Part shown: piece by piece, positions 57,261 through 64,000 of the stretch
Layout: each line of letters opens with the position of its first letter
Numbering within the stretch: position 1 is the first letter of the stretch
Assembly: GCF_029784135.1 (NCBI RefSeq)
Contig: NC_073745.1
Coordinates: 105,414,322 to 105,478,321, forward strand
DNA from: Toxorhynchites rutilus septentrionalis
Lineage: Eukaryota > Arthropoda > Insecta > Diptera > Culicidae
Direction: 5' to 3'
Length of the DNA stretch: 64,000 bases
Translations under genes and position numbers: made by a program
The notes under the pieces: generated by a model
Databases searched by the model: none
What the model was told of the DNA's origin: nothing
Seen by the model: only the letters and a program-made list of their open reading frames with translations

Positions 57261-60200
57261 GAGTGATGTCTGTCTGTCTTTCTGTCTGTATGATTCTTAT
57301 GGACTCGGAAACTACTGAACCGATCGACATGAAAATTGGTATGTAGGGGTTTTTGGGGCCGGGGATGGTTTCCGTGACTGTTTGAGACCCCTCCCCTCTC
57401 TAAGGACATGATTTAGGGGTGCCTCAAAGCACTCAAAGTTTTGATTTTTTCAGCCACGAAAATCTTCCAAGGAGAGAGTAACGGAAATTTCGAAAATCTA
57501 ATGTTTTTTTCGATGCCAAATGACTTAAAAATGCAATAAAACGTCGAGATCTGGTGTTATCACGAAAAAAAAATTTTCGGCCGAAAATCGACTTTTTGGG
57601 ACTTAGCCTGAGTGGCCAAAAAGTCAATCAAAACTTTGAGTGCTTTGAGGCACCCCTAAATTGCCCCATTGCCTCTCAGGCTCCCAGAAGGTCGATTTTC
57701 GGCCAAAAATTTTTTTATCGAGATGACACCAGATCTCGACGATTCATACATTTTTAAGTTATTTGGCATCGAAAAAAATTTAGATTTTCCAAACAAATTT
57801 CCTTTACTACCCCCTTGGAAGATTTTCGAGGATCAAAAAATCAAAACTTTGAGCGCTTTGAGGCACCCCTAAATCATGTCCGATCGAGCTGAAACTTTGC
57901 ACAGATCATTTTTTGGACCAATGAACAAAATGTACATGGTCGGTTTTTGAAATTCGACGATGGAATTTTTCCCATACATCCATTAATACTCAAGAAATAA
58001 TCAAGCAAATAAAACCAAATTTGGCATGTGGAGGTTTTAGGGTGCAATAAATGTTTTTACGGAACCCCTCTCTAAGAGGGGTTTGCCATACAATGAAACA
58101 CAAATTTCTGTATTACTCAAGAATTAATCGAAGAAATGAAATTAAATTTGGTATGTGGAGGTTTTAGGGTGCAATAAATGAATCTATAGTGGTTAGATAC
58201 TCCTCCCCTCTCTCTTAAGGGGAAGGGTGGAGGGGCTGGTTCTGCCATACAAATGAAACACAAATTTCTGCATTACTCGAGAATTAATCAAGCAAATAAA
58301 ACCAAATCTGGCATGTAACGTAACGGAGAAACATGTTATTTGCAAGTGGTTGAAAAATCTTGAACGAGAATTATGTCTGAAAATAATCTGATATTATAAT
58401 GTCGAGTTTTGATAGAAGTACTAGGAATTTTATAGTAAAAGGTAATTTTAAAAGGTAGATTAGAAGATCAATCATAGAATAATTCTGCGATTGAACCCAT
58501 GAACAGCTCTTAGTAAGAAAACGTGGATGTGATAACGAAAAATAAATTTTGAACGGGACGAAGTTTGCCGGGTTAGCTAGTTTGACATAAAAATATAAAG
58601 CACAAATGCCATGCAAATGTAAAAGAATTCATAAGAAAAAAAATGGTACTTACGTATTTATGCCACCGCAGCGCAATGTTTATTATGTATTTATTATTTC
58701 ACTAGCTGACCCGGCAAACTTCGTCCCGCCCAAAATTTATTTTTCGTTATCACATTCACGTTTTCTTACTAAGCGCACGTTCATGGGTCCAATCGCAGAG
58801 CTGTTCATTGATTAATCTTATAATCTGCCCTTTAAAATTACCTTTCACTATAAAATTCCTAGTACTTCTTCCAAAACTCGTCATTATAGTGATGTCGAAA
58901 TTTTTCATTTATTCGATTATCGATTAATCGGTGGGGCAATTTCGATATTCGATTCATTTGGATAATTGTCTTTTAATATTCGGTTAATCGAACGAATATT
59001 TATTTCTTGAAATAATCACGTATCACGTTGTCGTTCTGGTCGCGTGGTCTATCGGGTTGTCGATGTTAGATGGTTGGATAAAAAAATGTTGGATAAAAAA
59101 AATTATATAGCCTAATTATTAGCCTAAAATGCATTAACCTTGAGAAAGATTCCTTCTTTTATTAATCGCGATTACAGTGACAATTATTCGATGTATTCAT
59201 ATTTTGATTTCAAATTATTCGATACAAAATTAATCGGTTATAATTTCAGATATTCGATTATTTGAATTAATCGAAGGATTGCCCGACATCTCTAATTATA
59301 ATATCAGAATATTTTCAGACAGAATTCCCGTTAAAGATTTTTCAACCACTTGCAAATAACATGTTTCCCCGTTACATGGAATAAATGTTTGATACAGAAA
59401 ATATGATAGAACAAAGATAGCCCTAAATCGTACAATTCATTTCTCGAGTTTCGCTCTTATCAGCACATTCGGCGATCTATTTATATTTATATAGATAGAA
59501 GAAGATATGACAGTGCGTTTTACCATAGTAAAATTTCCAATTTCCACTTTCGAACAAAGATCAATTTCGTTAGCGCAAACATCAAATGGACTAACAAAGC
59601 TTGTCACTATGTAATTGTAAAACATAGGCGAATTGAATTTTCCGAATTTTCCCATTTTCCTTCAGATTTTTCCGATATTTTTCAATTGTCTTATAGGAAT
59701 ATGTTTGGTGGAAATATGTGTATTATTTTTATGGGGGGACCCCCTATCCATTTCAGAGGAGAGAAGGGTGTCATACCATCATAGAAACATTTCTCATATC
59801 CAAAAAGTCTCATATTCCAAATTTGGTTCCATTCGCCTGATTAGCTTTCGAGTTATTCAAACCACACTACCACCCCTCCTACCCCCTTGTAGAAAGGGGG
59901 AGGAGTGTCAAACCACCTTAGAAACGTTTCCTGCTTCCTAAAACCTCCACATTCCAAATTTGGTTCCATTTGCCTGATTAGTTCTCGAGTTATGCAGAAG
60001 TTTCTGTTTCACTTGTATGGAAGCCTTCATTAAGAGAGGGGGAGGAGTGTCGAACCACCATAGAAACGTTTATCGATCCCTTAAACCTCTATATGCCAGG
60101 TTTGATTCAATTTGCTTGATTAGTTCTTGAGTTATGCAGAAATTTATGCTTCATTTGTATGGCAGCTCTCCTCCCCACCTTAGAGAGGGGAGAGCAGTGT

Positions 60201-62543
60201 CTATTTACGATAAAAACGTTTCGTGCCCCCTAAAAGCTTCACATGCCAAATTTGGCTCCATTTGCTTGATTAGTTTTCGAGTTATGCAGAAATTTGTGTT
60301 TAATTTATATGGTAGCCTCCCTTTAGAGAGGGGGGGAGGACTAACCAGCATAAAAACATTGCACCCTAAAACCTTCACCGAAATTGGTTTTGTTTGCTTG
60401 ATTAGTTCTTGAGTTATGCAGAAATTTATGCTTCACTAGCTGACCCGGCAAACTTCGTCCCGCCCAACATTTGTTTTTTGTTATCAATACCTTCAAAAAT
60501 TCACGTTTTCTTACTTTCAGCGAGTTCATGGGTTCGATCGCAGAACTTTTCATTGATTGAACTCCTAATCGACCTCGTTGAATTTACCTCTTACTATAAA
60601 ATTCCTAGAATTTCTAACAAAACTCATCATTATAATATCAGATTATTTTCAGACACAATTCTCGTTCAAGATTTTTCAACCACTTGCAAATAACATGTTT
60701 CTCCGTTACATGGAATAAATGTTTTAAACAGAAAATATGATAGAATAAAGACAGCCCTAAATCGGACAATTCCTTCTCGATTTTTTGAATTTTCCTGAAT
60801 TTTTTTGGAATATTTTTGGTTGAAATATATATAATATTTTTATGGGACCCCCTCTCCATTCCAGAGGAGGGAGGGGTGTCATACCATCATAGAAATATTC
60901 CCCTCCCCCCCTCAGAAAGGTGGCTAATTTGGTTCAGTTTGCTTGATTAGTTCTTGAATTATTCAGAAATGAATGTTTCATTTGTATAGCAGTCCCCGCC
61001 CCTCTCAGAGAGAGGGGAAGAATATTTATTCACCATGGAAACGTTTCGTGTCCCTTGAAACATTTGCATGACAAATTTGGCTCCATTTGCTTGATCATTT
61101 TTAGGATTATGCAGAAATTTGGCTTTCATTGTCCGGCAGCTCCCCCTTAGGGAGGGGGGTGGAGAGTTTAACTACCATAGAAATATTTATTGCACCCTAA
61201 AACCTCATTATGCCTAATTTGGTTTCATTTGCTTGATTAATTTTGGAGTGATGCATAAATTTGTGTTTCATCTGTATGGCAGCCCAAATCCCCCCCCCCC
61301 CTAAGTAAGGGGGGAGGAGCATCTAACCACCGTAAAAACATTTATTGCACCCTAAAACCTCAACATGCCTAATTTGGTTTCATTTGTTTGTTTAATACTC
61401 GAGTAATGCAGAAATTTGTGTTTCATTTGTATGACAGCACCCCCCCCCCCCTTAAAGAGGGGGTGGAGTATCTGACCACCATAAAATCATTTGTTGCACC
61501 CTAAAACTTCCACATGCCGAATTTCGTTTCATTTGCTTGCTTAATTCTCGAGTAATGTAGAAATTTGTGTTTAATTTGTATGGCAGCCCCCCTTAGAGAT
61601 GGGGAGGGGTCTCAAACTATCACGAAAACCTTCCCCAACCCCAAAAACCGCTACACCGATTTTCATGTCTATCGGTTCAGTAGTTTTACGAGTCCATAAG
61701 AATCAGACAGACAGACAGAAATCCATTTTTATATATATAGATAGATTTGTATGGTACTGTATGGTCGTTTGTGGGACATTTTTCGATAATTCCACATCAC
61801 GTGTGCGTTGAGTGAATATTCTCGCTTCAATATTCCTACAAAACAAAGTTCAGAAATCGGTTGGCTCCCACAATGATGGACTCTATTTTGAACGAGAAGA
61901 ACTGTGTATCGGCTCAAGGAGAGGTGTCAAGGATGAATTTGGCGGAAAATTTGAGTTCAACAAAACCATGTATGAACATCATATAATTTATTATGAGAAA
62001 ACCTTTTTATGATTTTTTTTGTTTATTGATACGACTTTAACCATAAATAAGAAAAATAAATTCAACATAAAAATAAATCTTTCTTTTCATTTTACGTTGG
62101 TTTATTGATAGAGATTTTTTGCAAAAAAAAACAGATATACAGTTTTTTTCGGAAAATTTCACAGAATTAAATGTGCTCACAAGTCTGCTCACATGTCGCC
62201 CATTTGTATTTCTGAGAACATTTTTGTTTGTAGAGATAGGAATAATTTAATTGACTTTTAGTGGGAGGTGAAAATAAATACTAGAAATGAGTGGTGATGT
62301 TGGCTGAGGAAATTACCTTAATGGGATTCAAACTCCGGTTGTTTGGTTTGTTGAGCAGTAGCAATCTCGAACGGCTATCTGAAATATAATTCCTAAGAAG
62401 TTAAGGTGAAGGTGGAAGCAAATGGCTGCCACAATGTCGCTCATTCCTTTCATCTTCCTTCCTTACCCCTCGCCCGGAAATCAATAATTTTGCGAAACAG
62501 TGTGAAGAAAATGATCGTATGCACACACTTCCCACCAAGTAAT
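57173..62543 (-). repeat. Palindrome, right arm (about 5.4 kb)
   Basis: The inverted copy of 51756-57126. The only differences I found are an extra T in a homopolymer (TAGTTTTACG at 61681-61690 against three A in GTAAACTACT at 52611-52620) and one base lost near 62025 (TTTATTGATAC, versus GTTGTATTGATAC expected from the left arm). All transposon features of the left arm recur here in reverse. The arm is cut by the assembly gap. Confidence 0.97.
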
Positions 62544-63043
62544 NNNNNNNNNNNNNNNNNNNNNNNNNNNNNNNNNNNNNNNNNNNNNNNNNNNNNNNNN
62601 NNNNNNNNNNNNNNNNNNNNNNNNNNNNNNNNNNNNNNNNNNNNNNNNNNNNNNNNNNNNNNNNNNNNNNNNNNNNNNNNNNNNNNNNNNNNNNNNNNNN
62701 NNNNNNNNNNNNNNNNNNNNNNNNNNNNNNNNNNNNNNNNNNNNNNNNNNNNNNNNNNNNNNNNNNNNNNNNNNNNNNNNNNNNNNNNNNNNNNNNNNNN
62801 NNNNNNNNNNNNNNNNNNNNNNNNNNNNNNNNNNNNNNNNNNNNNNNNNNNNNNNNNNNNNNNNNNNNNNNNNNNNNNNNNNNNNNNNNNNNNNNNNNNN
62901 NNNNNNNNNNNNNNNNNNNNNNNNNNNNNNNNNNNNNNNNNNNNNNNNNNNNNNNNNNNNNNNNNNNNNNNNNNNNNNNNNNNNNNNNNNNNNNNNNNNN
63001 NNNNNNNNNNNNNNNNNNNNNNNNNNNNNNNNNNNNNNNNNNN
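62544..63043. other. Assembly gap, exactly 500 N
   Basis: 500 consecutive N, a conventional placeholder length rather than a measured distance. Long open frames across it are artefacts. Confidence 1.
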
Positions 63044-64000
63044 ACAAATGGGCGACATGTGAGCAGACTTGTGAGCACATTTAATTCTGTGAAATTTTCC
63101 GAAAAAAACTGTATATCTGTTTTTTTTTGCAAAAAATCTCTATCAATAAACCAACGTAAAATGAAAAGAAAGATTTATTTTTATGTTGAATTTATTTTTC
63201 TTATTTATGGTTAAAGTCGTATCAATACAACAAAAAAAATCATAAAAAGGTTTTCTCATAATAAATTATATGATGTTCATACATGGTTTTGTTGAACTCA
63301 AATTTTCCGCCAAATTCATCCTTGACACCTCTCCTTGAGCCGATACACAGTTCTTCTCGTTCAAAATAGAGTCCATCATTGTGGGAGCCAACCGATTTCT
63401 GAACTTTGTTTTGTAGGAATATTGAAGCGAGAATATTCACTCAACGCACACGTGATGTGGAATTATCGAAAAATGTCCCACAAACGACCATACAGTACCA
63501 TACAAATCTATCTATATATATAAAAATGGATTTCTGTCTGTCTGTCTGATTCTTATGGACTCGTAAACTACTGAACCGATAGACATGAAAATCGGTGTAG
63601 CGGTTTTTGGGGTTGGGGAAGGTTTTCGTGATAGTTTGAGACCCCTCCCCATCTCTAAGGGGGGCTGCCATACAAATTAAACACAAATTTCTACATTACT
63701 CGAGAATTAAGCAAGCAAATGAAACGAAATTCGGCATGTGGAAGTTTTAGGGTGCAACAAATGATTTTATGGTGGTCAGATACTCCACCCCCTCTTTAAG
63801 GGGGGGGGGGGTGCTGTCATACAAATGAAACACAAATTTCTGCATTACTCGAGTATTAAACAAACAAATGAAACCAAATTAGGCATGTTGAGGTTTTAGG
63901 GTGCAATAAATGTTTTTACGGTGGTTAGATGCTCCTCCCCCCTTACTTAGGGGGGGGGGGGATTTGGGCTGCCATACAGATGAAACACAAATTTATGCAT
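63044..64000 (+). repeat. Third, direct copy of the left arm (offset 10952)
   Basis: It repeats 52092-53048 base for base wherever I compared, including both sites at which the right arm differs. It includes the start of the full-length Helitron-like element (TCTATATATATAAAA near 63511). The copy continues past the window end. Confidence 0.96.

Noticed and set aside
56890..57409. Long open frames rich in Ile and Tyr on both strands
   Set aside because: They are translations of the (TA)n tract at the palindrome centre.
62401..63132. Open frames of 199-243 codons on both strands
   Set aside because: They run through the 500-N gap; nearly all codons are unknown, so they have no meaning.

Overview
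The window is eukaryotic and almost certainly comes from a culicine mosquito with a large genome; the species cannot be fixed from the sequence. The evidence is a spliced SLC6 gene whose protein reads as an insect nutrient amino acid transporter, introns of 54-73 bp beside introns of 6 and 21 kb, and a dense layer of mosquito-type transposons: mariner DD34D, ITmDD37E, hAT elements and MITEs, tRNA-derived SINEs, Helitron-like elements ending in CTAG, a mag-like Ty3/gypsy fragment and a non-LTR tail.

1-32.5 kb: after a perfect 86-copy CTTATT array, one gene fills the plus strand. It is an SLC6 transporter with coding exons at 2172-2315, 8486-8783, 8891-9131 or 9309-9537, 30865-30980, 31054-31679, 31743-32019, 32077-32171 and 32226-32318. 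Splice phases close exactly and give 629 or 625 residues. The two alternative third exons are homologous, have the same phases, and cannot be joined to each other without a frameshift. They therefore look mutually exclusive, and they swap transmembrane segment 3, which lines the substrate site. The 21.3 kb intron downstream of them is a nest of transposons: a full Helitron-like element, a potentially intact mariner, a crippled sister mariner, MITEs whose empty sites can be seen elsewhere in the window, foldback repeats, and histone H2A pseudogenes that share one nonsense mutation.

32.5-51.7 kb: intergenic. It holds a decayed mag-like Ty3/gypsy integrase with its LTR, a nearly intact ITmDD37E transposon inside a foldback repeat, a non-LTR retrotransposon tail, and a 2.9 kb hAT with an exact 8-bp target duplication inside an older DD37E remnant. 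A tRNA-derived SINE follows. A probable glutamine-rich terminal exon of a minus-strand gene lies at 50052-50204, followed by a quiet, 3'-UTR-like stretch.

51.7-64 kb: a near-perfect 10.8 kb palindrome (51756-62543, centre about 57149.5 in a TA-rich tract) made of nested Helitron-like elements and MITEs. It is followed by exactly 500 N and then a direct third copy of the left arm. This may be a recent inverted duplication, but the gap, the third copy and the homopolymer indel suggest an assembly artefact. No bacterial features, CRISPR array or complete tRNA/rRNA gene was seen.
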